From contig MPDB01000001.1 in assembly GCA_001874155.1 (NCBI GenBank), positions 1 to 64,000 of the forward strand: a stretch of DNA of 64,000 nt, read 5' to 3'. Shown piece by piece: positions 55,012 to 64,000 of this stretch. The notes beneath the pieces were generated by a model, which saw nothing but the letters and a program-made list of their open reading frames with translations, searched no databases and was not told the DNA's origin. The position numbers were made by a program, and so were the translations under genes. The stretch comes from Vibrio sp. MedPE-SWchi. Lineage in GTDB: Bacteria; Pseudomonadota; Gammaproteobacteria; Enterobacterales; Vibrionaceae. Each line of letters opens with the position of its first letter. Within the stretch, counting starts at the first letter, position 1.

Positions 55012-58000
55012 ATGGGACCACAACGTCCAGTTAGGAAATACTCTATTCGATTTACCGTTGGCAGCATGTTTGTATTGGCAACGCTACTTACAACGTTATT
55101 TGCCATATCAGTGCAATACTATTTTTCGCGCCAGATGTCAGAGGAACTTGTGTTGAGCAAGCTTTCAATGACTTCATCAAAGGTAAGCGAACATATCCAG
55201 AAAATCGACAGTAGTGCGTCAAATGTAGCTCGCCTACTTAAGAACATCTCATTGGTGACGGAATATCAGTTCAGTGAAAGTGAAGTGACGACCATATTTA
55301 CCCAGGCACTCAAAGACAACCCAATGTTTTATAGTATCTATTGGGGTAATGACAAAGATGACTTCTTCCAGATAATTAACTTGGAATCTTCACCCATCGT
55401 TAGAGAAAAAATCAGGGCACAAGAAAACGATAGATGGGTCATCATTAAAATATCAGGTTCAAAAGAGAATCGTATTAGGAAAACGTATTACTACACCAGC
55501 AACTTTATTGAAACGAGTGTTGTCGTTGAAAACAGCAATTACTATCCTACGCAACGCCCTTGGTATGGCGAGGCTTCTAAAGAATCCGTTTTCAAGACTG
55601 AGCCTTATCTTTTCCAGCACTTGAAAATTACCGGTCAAACTTACGCGGTAAAAACTCATTTGGCTGTCATCGGTATTGATATTGTTCTGTCGTCGGTGAG
55701 CTCACTTATTTCTCCCGAATCTCTTGGGTTATCAAGCTCTTCGGGCGTGGAATCTTTCCTATTTAATCAAAAAGGTGAGGTTATTGCTTCTAGTCGTCTA
55801 GCTCAAGAGACCGTACAGATTCCTCCTTCTAAGCCTTTAAAACTTGATAGAAAGAATCAAGGCATCCTCGATAAAACTCGCTCATTACTTGTTTCGAACC
55901 AGAATGATTGGGGACCGTTAGACTATTCATCAGCAGGTGAACCTAAAGGCTACGCTATCGATATGTTAACCATTGTTAGTGAGATGACGGGCCTAGAATT
56001 TGAATATGTTAATGGCTTTAACTGGCAGGAACTGACAGAGAAGTTTGAACGAGGTGAATTAGACATACTGCAATCAACACAAGTACAGGCGGTAAAGGAG
56101 CATGCACGTAGCGCTCCTCTCTATACCTTACCTCTGGGTATTGCAACTGGTGAGGGCCTTGTTGACGAACTACCTGCGTTGAATTCAAAGCCGGTGGCGG
56201 TGGTGAAAGGTCGAGAAATTGACAAGGTGTTTGAAGATGATCACTCACTTTCATTTCTCTATGCCACCACAATCGAAGAGGCAATGGAATGGTTAAGCGA
56301 AAATAGAGTTAAAGCGGTTGTTGATGCGCTACCAGTGCTAGAGAGTTACAAAACAAGACTTCACAATGGGGGCTTAAGCGTCAACGCGATTGAACCGAGG
56401 CGATTGATTAATTATCACTTGGAAATGAAATACAGTGATCAGCAGGTTACTAATTTGATCAATTTGGCCGTCGCTAATATAACTGAAGAGCAGTGGCTTA
56501 CGCTCAATGAAAAGTGGCTTAACAAGCGAACCATGCAAGATACGATGGTGCCTTATTCTGAGGTTATTGCCTTAGTTCAACAGCCCATCGAACAAAACCA
56601 AATGATGAGAGTCGATATTAACGGAGAGAACCGATATTTGTTTCTGACTCCTATGGGAAGCTCTGCTTCTGCGACTGAATTTTTTGCGGTGGTGGTGCCT
56701 GAACATGTGATCTTCGCCAAGGTCATCCCTAAAGTCATTATTACCATTGGGATAAGCCTGTTGGTTTTGCTTGGCTTACTGCCCTTAGCATGGGTATTTG
56801 GTAACCCTATCGTGAAGCCAGTTGGTTTGTTAACCAAGGAAACAAACAAGGTTTCTATGAGGAAATTCGATGAAGTGCACCATGTTCAGTCAAGAATTAA
56901 GGAGGTTTCAGAGTTATCAGACTCCATGGTTGAAATGGTCGATGAGATCAAGAGCCATCAGAAATCTCAAGAAGAATTAGTTGAAGCCTTTATTAAGCTC
57001 ATTGCTCAAGCCATTGATGAAAAATCGCCGTACACCGCAGGTCATTGTAATCGAGTACCTGAAATCGGCATGTTGTTGGCCAAAGCCGCAGAAGATGCTG
57101 ACTCAGGGAAATTCAAAGATTTTAAATTTGAAAACGATAAAGAGCGTCGAGAGTTTCAGATTGCGGCTTGGTTGCACGATTGCGGGAAAATAACCACTCC
57201 GGAGCACATTGTAGACAAAGGAACCAAGCTCGAAGCGAACTATAATCGAATTCACGAAATAAGGACGCGTTTCGAAGTGCTCTGGCGTGATGCTGAGATA
57301 GTCTATTTAAAACAGGTCCATATTGATGGTATAGATTCTGCGGCCGCGCAGCTTGAGCTCGACACTAAATTCAAACAGCTACAGGATGATTTTTCGTTTA
57401 TTGCAGAGTCGAATGTGGGCAGCGAATTTATGTGTGATGAAAACATCGAACGTGTGAAGAAAATCGCTTCCCAAACCTGGCAAAGAAATTTTAATCATAA
57501 ATTAGGACTTTCTCCTTTTGAGGAGCTTGAGAGCGCTAAGTTTGTTTGCAGTGCTCGAGGAACCTCGCTCCCTGTAACAGAAAGGCTTCTAGCCGATAAA
57601 CCTGAACACGTCATTCAACGTATTCGGCCGATGGACTTTGACCCTAAGTTAAAGATAAAGGTCGATGTACCAACAAACTTATACAATTTGGGGGAAGTCT
57701 ATAACTTGTCCATACGCAGTGGCACGTTAACCACAGAAGATCGATTTAAGATTAACGAGCATATGATCAGTGGCATTAAGATGCTCAATAACATTCCCTT
57801 CCCACCAGAGCTGAGCAGGGTTCCACGTTATGCGTCCACACACCATGAAACGCTTAAAGGTACCGGCTACCCAAGAAAGCTGAAGAAAGAGCAACTGTCT
57901 ATTCCTGAACGAATTCTAACGATTGCTGATATATTTGAAGCACTGACCGCGGCCGATAGGCCATATAAAAAAGCGAAACCAGTCAGTGTAGCGATCCACA

Positions 58001-58197
58001 TCATGTACAAAATGGCATCAGATGAACATTTGGACATGGATCTATTCATACTGTTCCTTGAAAGTGGTGTTTACAAAGAATATGCAGAAAAATTCCTACC
58101 GACTAATCAGATAGATGAAGTCGACATAGCCAAATATACGAGCCGAGATAAACAAGAAAAAAAGATAGCGCCTAAACCGATACCCTCACCTGTGTAG
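55012..58197 (+). CDS. HD-GYP phosphodiesterase with Cache-like and SBP-like sensor domains
   Basis: A 1061-residue protein. A membrane helix (about 10-32), a Cache-like extracytoplasmic region (about 35-290), an SBP_bac_3-like ligand region (about 300-500, with DILQSTQ) and a second helix near 570-600 are followed by a HAMP-like stretch and the HD-GYP domain. Catalytic HDCGK begins at His722; HHETLKGTGYP places GYP at 952-954, then IPERILTIADIFEALTAADRPYK. About 160 residues separate HD from the HH motif, more than usual. It is predicted to hydrolyse cyclic di-GMP on ligand sensing. Divergent from the T6SS vgrG unit. Confidence 0.9.
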   Translation: MGPQRPVRKYSIRFTVGSMFVLATLLTTLFAISVQYYFSRQMSEELVLSKLSMTSSKVSEHIQKIDSSASNVARLLKNISLVTEYQFSESEVTTIFTQALKDNPMFYSIYWGNDKDDFFQIINLESSPIVREKIRAQENDRWVIIKISGSKENRIRKTYYYTSNFIETSVVVENSNYYPTQRPWYGEASKESVFKTEPYLFQHLKITGQTYAVKTHLAVIGIDIVLSSVSSLISPESLGLSSSSGVESFLFNQKGEVIASSRLAQETVQIPPSKPLKLDRKNQGILDKTRSLLVSNQNDWGPLDYSSAGEPKGYAIDMLTIVSEMTGLEFEYVNGFNWQELTEKFERGELDILQSTQVQAVKEHARSAPLYTLPLGIATGEGLVDELPALNSKPVAVVKGREIDKVFEDDHSLSFLYATTIEEAMEWLSENRVKAVVDALPVLESYKTRLHNGGLSVNAIEPRRLINYHLEMKYSDQQVTNLINLAVANITEEQWLTLNEKWLNKRTMQDTMVPYSEVIALVQQPIEQNQMMRVDINGENRYLFLTPMGSSASATEFFAVVVPEHVIFAKVIPKVIITIGISLLVLLGLLPLAWVFGNPIVKPVGLLTKETNKVSMRKFDEVHHVQSRIKEVSELSDSMVEMVDEIKSHQKSQEELVEAFIKLIAQAIDEKSPYTAGHCNRVPEIGMLLAKAAEDADSGKFKDFKFENDKERREFQIAAWLHDCGKITTPEHIVDKGTKLEANYNRIHEIRTRFEVLWRDAEIVYLKQVHIDGIDSAAAQLELDTKFKQLQDDFSFIAESNVGSEFMCDENIERVKKIASQTWQRNFNHKLGLSPFEELESAKFVCSARGTSLPVTERLLADKPEHVIQRIRPMDFDPKLKIKVDVPTNLYNLGEVYNLSIRSGTLTTEDRFKINEHMISGIKMLNNIPFPPELSRVPRYASTHHETLKGTGYPRKLKKEQLSIPERILTIADIFEALTAADRPYKKAKPVSVAIHIMYKMASDEHLDMDLFILFLESGVYKEYAEKFLPTNQIDEVDIAKYTSRDKQEKKIAPKPIPSPV

Positions 58198-58241
58198 TCG
58201 TCGTATTGGCTTAGGAATGTCTATCTATAGAGTACCTAACA

Positions 58242-58250
58242 TTGTTGACA
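58242..58250. promoter_or_regulatory. Distal TTGTTGACA site, possible GntR operator
   Basis: TTGTTGACA, one base different from the TTGTCGACA sites nearer the regulator gene. It lies about 240 bases upstream of that gene, so a role is less certain. Confidence 0.35.
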
Positions 58251-58383
58251 CCATGATCTTAATGTCAATATTAGATGGTACGCGAATATCTCATTAATAT
58301 TATTTAAGCTATTGTATTAATGTTGTTTTAAGTTAATTCTCTTCTTTCTTTATCATATATCACGTCTACTACATTAGTCTAAA

Positions 58384-58411
58384 TTGTCGACAGTGTGGTT
58401 GATTGTCGACA
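58384..58411. promoter_or_regulatory. Paired TTGTCGACA operator sites
   Basis: Two exact copies of TTGTCGACA (58384-58392 and 58403-58411), 19 bases apart start to start, or about two helical turns. The core GTCGAC is self-complementary. Their place upstream of the GntR gene that heads the prp operon fits operators for that regulator. Confidence 0.6.
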
Positions 58412-58445
58412 TATTTATAGTCTATTTTATATTCAGAGCACAAGA

Positions 58446-58455
58446 TTGTTGACAA
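58446..58455. promoter_or_regulatory. Promoter-proximal TTGTTGACAA site
   Basis: A third near copy, TTGTTGACAA, about 32 bases before the GntR start, where bound repressor would block transcription or initiation. Also close to a -35-like TTGACA, so it may be dual. Confidence 0.5.
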
Positions 58456-58486
58456 AATGATCGTTGAAAAAACTGGATGAAAGAAT

Positions 58487-59209
58487 ATGACTACTTCAAC
58501 AAACAGTATCTTGATAGGCGCGACCGAGATGGTTGGCGAGAATAAATATCAAGATAAAGAAACGACAAAATCAGAAAATTTAACTGAGTATCTTATTGAA
58601 GCCATCGTCAATGGAGAAATCGCACCTGGTAGCAAGATTTCTGAACCTGAACTGGCTAAACGCTTTTCAGTCAGTCGTGGACCACTACGCGAAGCCATTA
58701 TGCGGGTACAAGGACTCGGGCTAATAGAGAGAATTCCTCACGTAGGCGCTAGGGTCATTACTTTTTCAGAAGACAAATTACTGGAACTTTACTCCGTTCG
58801 AGAAGCGCTAGAAGGCATGGCAGCAAGATTAGCTGCACGTTATATAAGCGATGAAGAGCTCATCCAACTCGAAGCGGTTTTGTCGACACACTCTAAGCAC
58901 ATCGATGAAGTCAGTGGCGCATCCTATTTTCACCAGCATGGCGATTTTGATTTTCATTACCGAATCATTAAAGCAAGCCGAAACAGCAAACTCGTTTCGT
59001 TGTTATGCGATGAGCTTTATCACCTATTGCGTATGTATCGATATCAATCTCCCCGTTCGCAATCCAGACCAAATGAAGCATTAGAAGAACATCGGTTTAT
59101 ATTGCAGGCGATAAGAAATCGAGATGAGGAGTTAGCGGAAATGCTAATGCGAAGGCATATATCTGGTAGTCGCCGGTTAATAGAACAACAAATTAAAATG
59201 AGCGAATAG
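58487..59209 (+). CDS. GntR/FCD-family regulator of the prp operon
   Basis: A 240-residue regulator. The N-terminal winged HTH (about 30-95: [36 protein letters not shown]) is followed by an FCD ligand domain (about 105-230, with [15 protein letters not shown] and the metal-type His residues in [10 protein letters not shown]). It heads the methylcitrate genes, 41 bases before the prpB start, and by analogy with known GntR-type PrpR proteins likely represses them until 2-methylcitrate or a related compound binds. A weak AAAGAAT precedes the ATG. Confidence 0.88.
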   Translation: MTTSTNSILIGATEMVGENKYQDKETTKSENLTEYLIEAIVNGEIAPGSKISEPELAKRFSVSRGPLREAIMRVQGLGLIERIPHVGARVITFSEDKLLELYSVREALEGMAARLAARYISDEELIQLEAVLSTHSKHIDEVSGASYFHQHGDFDFHYRIIKASRNSKLVSLLCDELYHLLRMYRYQSPRSQSRPNEALEEHRFILQAIRNRDEELAEMLMRRHISGSRRLIEQQIKMSE

Positions 59210-59250
59210 CAAGTGCTAGTCAGATGAAGAACAAGAATGAGGAAAGAGAC

Positions 59251-60147
59251 ATGGAAAGGACACCTGGCAACAAATTCAGACTCGCGGTTAAGGAAAATAA
59301 CCCTTTACAGATAGTCGGTACAGTTAATCCTTACTGCGCAATGATGGCGAAAAACACCGGGCATCAGGCTATTTATTTATCTGGTGGTGGAATCGCGAAC
59401 GCTTCATACGGGTTACCGGATCTTGGCATTACCACGCTCAATGATGTGCTGGTTGATGTGGAAAGAGTCACTAACGCATGCGACCTCCCATTATTGGTTG
59501 ATATTGATACTGGCTTTGGTGGGGCATTTAATATCTCACGCACCATCAAGTCGATGGAGAAAGCGGGTGCAGCTGCGGTGCATATGGAAGATCAGGTCGC
59601 TCAAAAGCGATGCGGTCATCGGCCAAATAAAGCCATCGTTAGTCAGCAAGAAATGGTGGATAGAATTAAGGCAGCAACGGATGCTCGAACAGATGACAGC
59701 TTTGTCATCATGGCTCGCACAGATGCATTGGCCGTCGAAGGCATTGACCAAGCAATTGATAGAGCGATTGCGTGTGTTGAAGCGGGCGCAGACATGATAT
59801 TTCCTGAAGCGATGAACAAGCTAGAGCAATACGTTCAATTTTCCGCAGCTCTAGAGTCTGCAACAGGAAAGCATGTGCCTATATTGGCGAACATAACAGA
59901 ATTCGGGCAAACGCCTTTGTATGGCTGTGATGAACTAGCGAAATCAAGCGTGGATATGGTCTTGTACCCGTTAAGTGCGTTTAGAGCAATGAATAAAGCC
60001 GCGGAAATGGTTTATCGCCACCTACTCACCGAAGGCAATCAAGAGGCCCTCATTGACTCGATGCAGACACGCAGCGAACTCTATGAGCACCTTAATTACC
60101 ATGACTACGAGAATAAGCTCGATCAGCTTTTCTCTTCGAATAAATAA
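59251..60147 (+). CDS. prpB: 2-Methylisocitrate lyase
   Basis: A protein of 299 residues from the ATG at 59251, which has GAGGAAAG before it; the ATG at 59224 lacks a ribosome binding site. It belongs to the isocitrate lyase superfamily with the catalytic KRCGH (119-123), [18 protein letters not shown] and [11 protein letters not shown]. It cleaves 2-methylisocitrate to pyruvate and succinate, the last step of the methylcitrate cycle. It follows the GntR regulator and precedes prpC. Confidence 0.97.
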   Translation: MERTPGNKFRLAVKENNPLQIVGTVNPYCAMMAKNTGHQAIYLSGGGIANASYGLPDLGITTLNDVLVDVERVTNACDLPLLVDIDTGFGGAFNISRTIKSMEKAGAAAVHMEDQVAQKRCGHRPNKAIVSQQEMVDRIKAATDARTDDSFVIMARTDALAVEGIDQAIDRAIACVEAGADMIFPEAMNKLEQYVQFSAALESATGKHVPILANITEFGQTPLYGCDELAKSSVDMVLYPLSAFRAMNKAAEMVYRHLLTEGNQEALIDSMQTRSELYEHLNYHDYENKLDQLFSSNK

Positions 60148-60250
60148 TAGAACGTTAATACATAAAATCTAATCCAATCATGTGAAACACATTAGCGTGT
60201 ACAAGCGTACCAAAGAGTACAAGCGCGTTAATACAGCAAAGGAGTTTTCA

Positions 60251-61399
60251 ATGTCTTCATCAGCAACTGCAGTAAAACAGCCAGCAATCGGTGGCGCGGG
60301 ACTACGAGGCCAAAGTGCCGGTACGACCGCGTTATGTACGGTTGGCCAATCTGGAACGGGGTTGACTTATCGTGGCTATGACATCACTGATCTTGCTAAT
60401 CATGCTCAGTTTGAAGAAGTCGCGCACCTTTTACTACGCGGGCACTTACCAAATCAACAAGAACTTGATGCTTATAAAACGTTGTTAAAAAGCCAACGAG
60501 GACTTCCAGAACAGCTGAAACAGGCATTAGAACTCATTCCTGCTAATGCTCATCCTATGGATGTGATGCGTTCGGGTTGTTCTATTCTCGGTAATTTGGA
60601 GCAGGAAAAAGACTTCTCTGAGCAGCAAGCGGCAACTGAGCGAATGTTAGCTCTCTTTCCAGCCATTATTTGTTACTGGTATCGATTCAGTCACGATGGT
60701 GTGCGAATCGAAACTCAAGACGATACAGAAGACTGTCTGGGCGGATACTTCCTTAAAATGCTGACCGACAAATCACCAAGCGATCTGCATAAAAGAGTCA
60801 TGCATTGCTCACTTATTCTCTATGCAGAGCATGAGTTTAATGCTTCCACCTTTGCTGGCCGTGTCTGCGCATCAACATTGTCAGACATTCATTCATGCGT
60901 CACTGCTGCCATCGGAACTTTAAGAGGCCCTCTACACGGTGGGGCAAATGAAGCGGCGATGGATATGATCAAAGATTGGAAAACTGCAGATGAAGCAGAG
61001 CGAAACATCATGGAAATGCTTGCGAACAAAGACAAGATAATGGGGTTTGGCCACGCAGTGTACCGAGAGAGTGATCCTCGAAATGCACTGATCAAACGTT
61101 GGTCCAAGGAACTGTCTCTGGCTGCGAACGACACCCAGCTCTATACCGTATCCGAGCGTGTTGAATCGGTCATGAAGCGTGAGAAGGGGCTGTTTTGTAA
61201 CGCGGACTTCTTTCATGCATCGGCTTACCATTTTATGGATATTCCGACAAAACTGTTTACCCCAATATTTGTGATGAGCCGTTTAACCGGATGGGCGGCG
61301 CACATTTATGAACAAAGAGCCAACAACCGAATTATACGCCCTAGTGCAGATTATGACGGACCTGACCATCAAGATTGGTTGCCAATTAGCGAACGTTGA
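60251..61399 (+). CDS. prpC: 2-Methylcitrate synthase
   Basis: A protein of 382 residues from the ATG at 60251 (AAGGAG eight bases upstream; the frame is open to 60182). Citrate synthase fold with GLTYRGYDI near the N-terminus, the catalytic His of GPLHGGANEAAM and of MGFGHAVY, and the C-terminal RLTGWAAHIYEQR. It condenses propionyl-CoA with oxaloacetate. The 100-base gap to prpB contains a nine-base direct repeat (GTACAAGCG) of unknown meaning. Confidence 0.96.
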   Translation: MSSSATAVKQPAIGGAGLRGQSAGTTALCTVGQSGTGLTYRGYDITDLANHAQFEEVAHLLLRGHLPNQQELDAYKTLLKSQRGLPEQLKQALELIPANAHPMDVMRSGCSILGNLEQEKDFSEQQAATERMLALFPAIICYWYRFSHDGVRIETQDDTEDCLGGYFLKMLTDKSPSDLHKRVMHCSLILYAEHEFNASTFAGRVCASTLSDIHSCVTAAIGTLRGPLHGGANEAAMDMIKDWKTADEAERNIMEMLANKDKIMGFGHAVYRESDPRNALIKRWSKELSLAANDTQLYTVSERVESVMKREKGLFCNADFFHASAYHFMDIPTKLFTPIFVMSRLTGWAAHIYEQRANNRIIRPSADYDGPDHQDWLPISER

Positions 61400-61414
61400 T
61401 CATCAACATCGACC

Positions 61415-61441
61415 GCTTCGTTTGTAAATAACAAGCGAAGC
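61415..61441 (+). other. Hairpin between prpC and acnD
   Basis: An 11-base stem GCTTCGTTTGT / ACAAGCGAAGC with one G-T pair and an AAATA loop, 15 bases after prpC, followed by CTTTA rather than a T-run. More likely an mRNA processing or stability element, or a weak attenuator, than a full terminator. Confidence 0.5.
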
Positions 61442-61476
61442 CTTTAAGGGACTAAATTGATTTAAGGATGGCGGCA

Positions 61477-64000
61477 ATGTCAGACTCCAACACACCTAAA
61501 ACAGAGAATAGGGTTACTTATCGTAAGTGCCTACTCGGAACCAAACTTGAGTATTTCGATGCTCGAGCCGCGGTAAATAACCTTTCGCCTAATGCGTATG
61601 AATCACTACCTTATACTTCTCGAATCCTAGCCGAGCAGCTTGTTCGACGATGTGAGGGGGATGAGTTAAACGAGAGCTTAATGCAGCTCATTCAACGAAA
61701 ACGAGACCGAGACTTTCCGTGGTATCCCGCTAGAGTGGTTTGTCACGACATTCTTGGGCAAACGGCACTTGTTGACCTCGCAGGATTGAGAGACGCCATT
61801 GCAGAGCAGGGTGGTGAGCCCTCTAAGGTTAATCCTGTGGTAGAAACGCAGCTGATTGTGGATCACTCTCTTGCGGTAGAACACGCAGGGTTTGATACAG
61901 AAGCGTTCGACAAAAACAGAAGCATAGAAGAGAGACGAAACGAAGACCGTTTTCACTTCATTGAATGGTGTAAAACCGCGTTTGAAAATGTCAGCGTGAT
62001 TCCGGCAGGTAATGGAATCATGCATCAGATAAACCTAGAAAAAATGTCGCCAGTTATACAAGCAAAAAATGGCATTGCTTACCCTGATACTTGCGTGGGG
62101 ACAGACAGTCACACTCCGCATGTCGATGCGCTAGGTGTACTCGCTATTGGTGTTGGTGGTTTAGAAGCTGAGACTGTGATGTTAGGGCGACCATCCATGA
62201 TGCGTCTACCCGATATTGTTGGGGTGAACCTGATTGGTACTAGATCTCCAGGGATAACCGCGACAGATATTGTGCTCGCGATTACGGAGTTTTTAAGAAA
62301 AGAACGTGTGGTATCAAGCTATTTAGAATTCTACGGCGAAGGGACTAAAGACCTGACTATTGGCGATCGTGCAACCATCTCGAATATGACACCAGAGTAC
62401 GGTGCGACCGCAGGTATGTTCTATATTGACGAACAGACAATCAATTATTTGAAGCTGACTGGTCGCGACGCAGAGCAAGTTGATTTAGTAGAAAAGTATG
62501 CCAAGCAAACTGGCTTGTGGGCTACAGATCTTGCTAGTGCAGAGTATGAACGAGTCTTGACGTTTGATCTTTCTACCGTTGAAAGAAACATGGCAGGGCC
62601 TTCAAATCCACATCGACGCTTACCAACTTCTGAACTAGTCGATAGAGGCGTTGCAGGGGAATGGAAGAAAGAAGAGGGGCTCATGCCCGATGGTGCTGTC
62701 ATCATCGCCGCGATAACGTCATGCACGAACACCAGTAATCCGCGTAATGTTGTGGCTGCCGGTTTGGTTGCCAAGAAGGCAAATCAGCTCGGTTTATCAC
62801 GAAAACCCTGGGTGAAAACATCGTTTGCACCGGGCTCTAAAGTGGCAAAGTTGTATTTGGAAGACGCTGGGTTGTTGCCTGAACTAGAAACCTTAGGCTT
62901 TGGGATTGTTGGCTACGCCTGTACAACCTGTAATGGGATGAGTGGCGCTCTAGAGCCAGCGATTCAAAAAGAGATCATCGAAAGAGATCTTTACTCGACA
63001 GCGGTTTTATCAGGGAACCGAAATTTTGACGGTCGAATTCATCCTTATGCCAAGCAGGCGTTCCTTGCCTCACCACCGCTCGTCGTCGCGTACGCTTTGG
63101 CGGGAACCATCCGTTTCGATATTGAAAAAGACAGCTTGGGAACTGACGAGTCAGGTAAGCCAATTTACCTCAGTGACTTGTGGCCAACGGACGAAGAGAT
63201 TGATGCGGTCGTTAAGGACCATGTAAAGCCCGAACAGTTTAACCAAATTTACATCAAGATGTTTAAGCTCGACGATGAAGCGAAAAATACTAACCCTCTT
63301 TACGACTGGCGTGAAAAAAGTACCTACATTCGCAGACCGCCCTATTGGGAGGGGGCGTTGGCAGGGGTGCGAAGCCTTACCGCTATGCGACCTCTCGCTA
63401 TTTTGGGTGATAACATTACGACGGATCATCTCTCACCCTCCAATGCTATTTTGGCCGCGAGTGCCGCTGGCGAGTACCTGGCAAAAATGGACGTACCAGA
63501 AGAAGACTTCAATTCTTACGCGACACATCGAGGCGACCATCTCACCGCTCAGAGAGCAACGTTCGCAAACCCTAAATTGTTTAACGAAATGGTCTTGGAT
63601 GAAGGAAACGTAGTCCAAGGATCGTTGGCGCGTGTTGAGCCGGAAGGAAGGGTAACACGCATGTGGGAAGCGATTGAAACCTACATGAGCCGAAAGCAGC
63701 CTCTTATTATTGTTGCAGGTGCAGATTACGGACAAGGGTCCTCACGAGATTGGGCGGCGAAAGGTGTTCGATTAGCCGGAGTTGAGGTGATAGTAGCTGA
63801 AGGCTTTGAACGAATACATCGGACTAATTTAGTGGGTATGGGTGTGCTGCCACTGGAATTTAAAGACGGTCAGACTAGACAAACACTCGAACTGGGTGGA
63901 ACCGAATTGTATGACGTTGAAGGCAGAATAGAGGCAGGCGCTGAGCTGTTACTGATCATCTCTCGTTTAAATGGTGACGTATTGTCCGTGCCAGTGACTT
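61477..64000 (+). CDS. acnD: 2-Methylcitrate dehydratase AcnD, 5' part
   Basis: Open from the ATG at 61477 to the end of the window (841 codons), so only the extreme C-terminus is cut off. Aconitase-family features: YPDTCVGTDSHTPHVDALG, the iron-sulfur cysteine motifs TSCTNTSNP and YACTTCNG, GDNITTDHLSPS and the swivel-domain GADYGQGSSRDWAAKG. AcnD dehydrates 2-methylcitrate and needs PrpF, probably encoded just beyond the window. AAGGA lies 8 bases before the start; an in-frame ATG at 61468 is too close to it. Confidence 0.95.
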   Translation, partial: MSDSNTPKTENRVTYRKCLLGTKLEYFDARAAVNNLSPNAYESLPYTSRILAEQLVRRCEGDELNESLMQLIQRKRDRDFPWYPARVVCHDILGQTALVDLAGLRDAIAEQGGEPSKVNPVVETQLIVDHSLAVEHAGFDTEAFDKNRSIEERRNEDRFHFIEWCKTAFENVSVIPAGNGIMHQINLEKMSPVIQAKNGIAYPDTCVGTDSHTPHVDALGVLAIGVGGLEAETVMLGRPSMMRLPDIVGVNLIGTRSPGITATDIVLAITEFLRKERVVSSYLEFYGEGTKDLTIGDRATISNMTPEYGATAGMFYIDEQTINYLKLTGRDAEQVDLVEKYAKQTGLWATDLASAEYERVLTFDLSTVERNMAGPSNPHRRLPTSELVDRGVAGEWKKEEGLMPDGAVIIAAITSCTNTSNPRNVVAAGLVAKKANQLGLSRKPWVKTSFAPGSKVAKLYLEDAGLLPELETLGFGIVGYACTTCNGMSGALEPAIQKEIIERDLYSTAVLSGNRNFDGRIHPYAKQAFLASPPLVVAYALAGTIRFDIEKDSLGTDESGKPIYLSDLWPTDEEIDAVVKDHVKPEQFNQIYIKMFKLDDEAKNTNPLYDWREKSTYIRRPPYWEGALAGVRSLTAMRPLAILGDNITTDHLSPSNAILAASAAGEYLAKMDVPEEDFNSYATHRGDHLTAQRATFANPKLFNEMVLDEGNVVQGSLARVEPEGRVTRMWEAIETYMSRKQPLIIVAGADYGQGSSRDWAAKGVRLAGVEVIVAEGFERIHRTNLVGMGVLPLEFKDGQTRQTLELGGTELYDVEGRIEAGAELLLIISRLNGDVLSVPVT

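Overview
The window reads as a chromosomal segment of a Vibrionaceae gammaproteobacterium, most likely a Vibrio. The reasons are the gene families (pheST near ihfA, a DUF3360-type permease, RlmF, YgjP, MetA with a MetJ box, a CSS-motif EAL protein), moderate GC with AT-rich spacers, and a Vibrio-style type VI secretion (T6SS) locus beside a GntR-controlled methylcitrate operon. The species cannot be fixed from the sequence alone. There are no rRNA or tRNA genes, no CRISPR array, and no recognisable insertion sequence or integrase.

Layout. 1-6.4 kb: end of pheS, pheT, then a 3.1 kb interruption (permease on the minus strand, one small orphan ORF) before ihfA. A decayed second copy of the pheT 3' end lies on the far side of this insert, which suggests an old insertion or recombination at the pheT terminus. 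6.9-11.9 kb: YheO-type regulator, RidA, a cystine symporter, a CoA-disulfide-reductase-type flavoprotein and a persulfide-dioxygenase-like metallo-beta-lactamase-fold enzyme, together a plausible cystine/persulfide module. 11.9-24 kb: housekeeping and accessory genes: secreted metallophosphoesterase, DUF1415, MFS/LysR pair, glutaredoxin-like protein, YgjP, RlmF, a 54-residue membrane protein, a PilW-like lipoprotein, MetA, a P-loop kinase-like protein, a DUF3859-type protein and a CSS-EAL phosphodiesterase. 24.2-27.5 kb: tctCBA tripartite tricarboxylate transporter.

27.8-54.6 kb: a complete T6SS locus, all on the minus strand. In transcription order it is vgrG, small T6SS-associated protein, PAAR, then tssA, hcp, tssB, tssC, a second tssC-like gene, tssE, tssF, tssG, tssH(clpV), a three-gene sensory/transport-like insert, an FHA gene, tssJ, tssK, tssL, tssM and a Ser/Thr kinase. 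Unusual points are the diverged TssC paralogue, a TssL ending in a SPOR domain, a TssM with no recognisable Walker A, a kinase with no partner phosphatase in view, and no obvious effector/immunity pair. The insert is a giant MFS protein with two N-terminal sensor-like modules followed by two periplasmic binding proteins, all overlapping and so probably translationally coupled. Divergent from vgrG is an HD-GYP protein with Cache-like and solute-binding-protein-like sensor regions. These ligand sensors placed around a T6SS are the best candidate for something not well described.

58.2-64 kb: a GntR/FCD regulator preceded by several TTGTCGACA-like sites, then prpB, prpC and acnD (running off the window), the methylcitrate cycle for propionate use.
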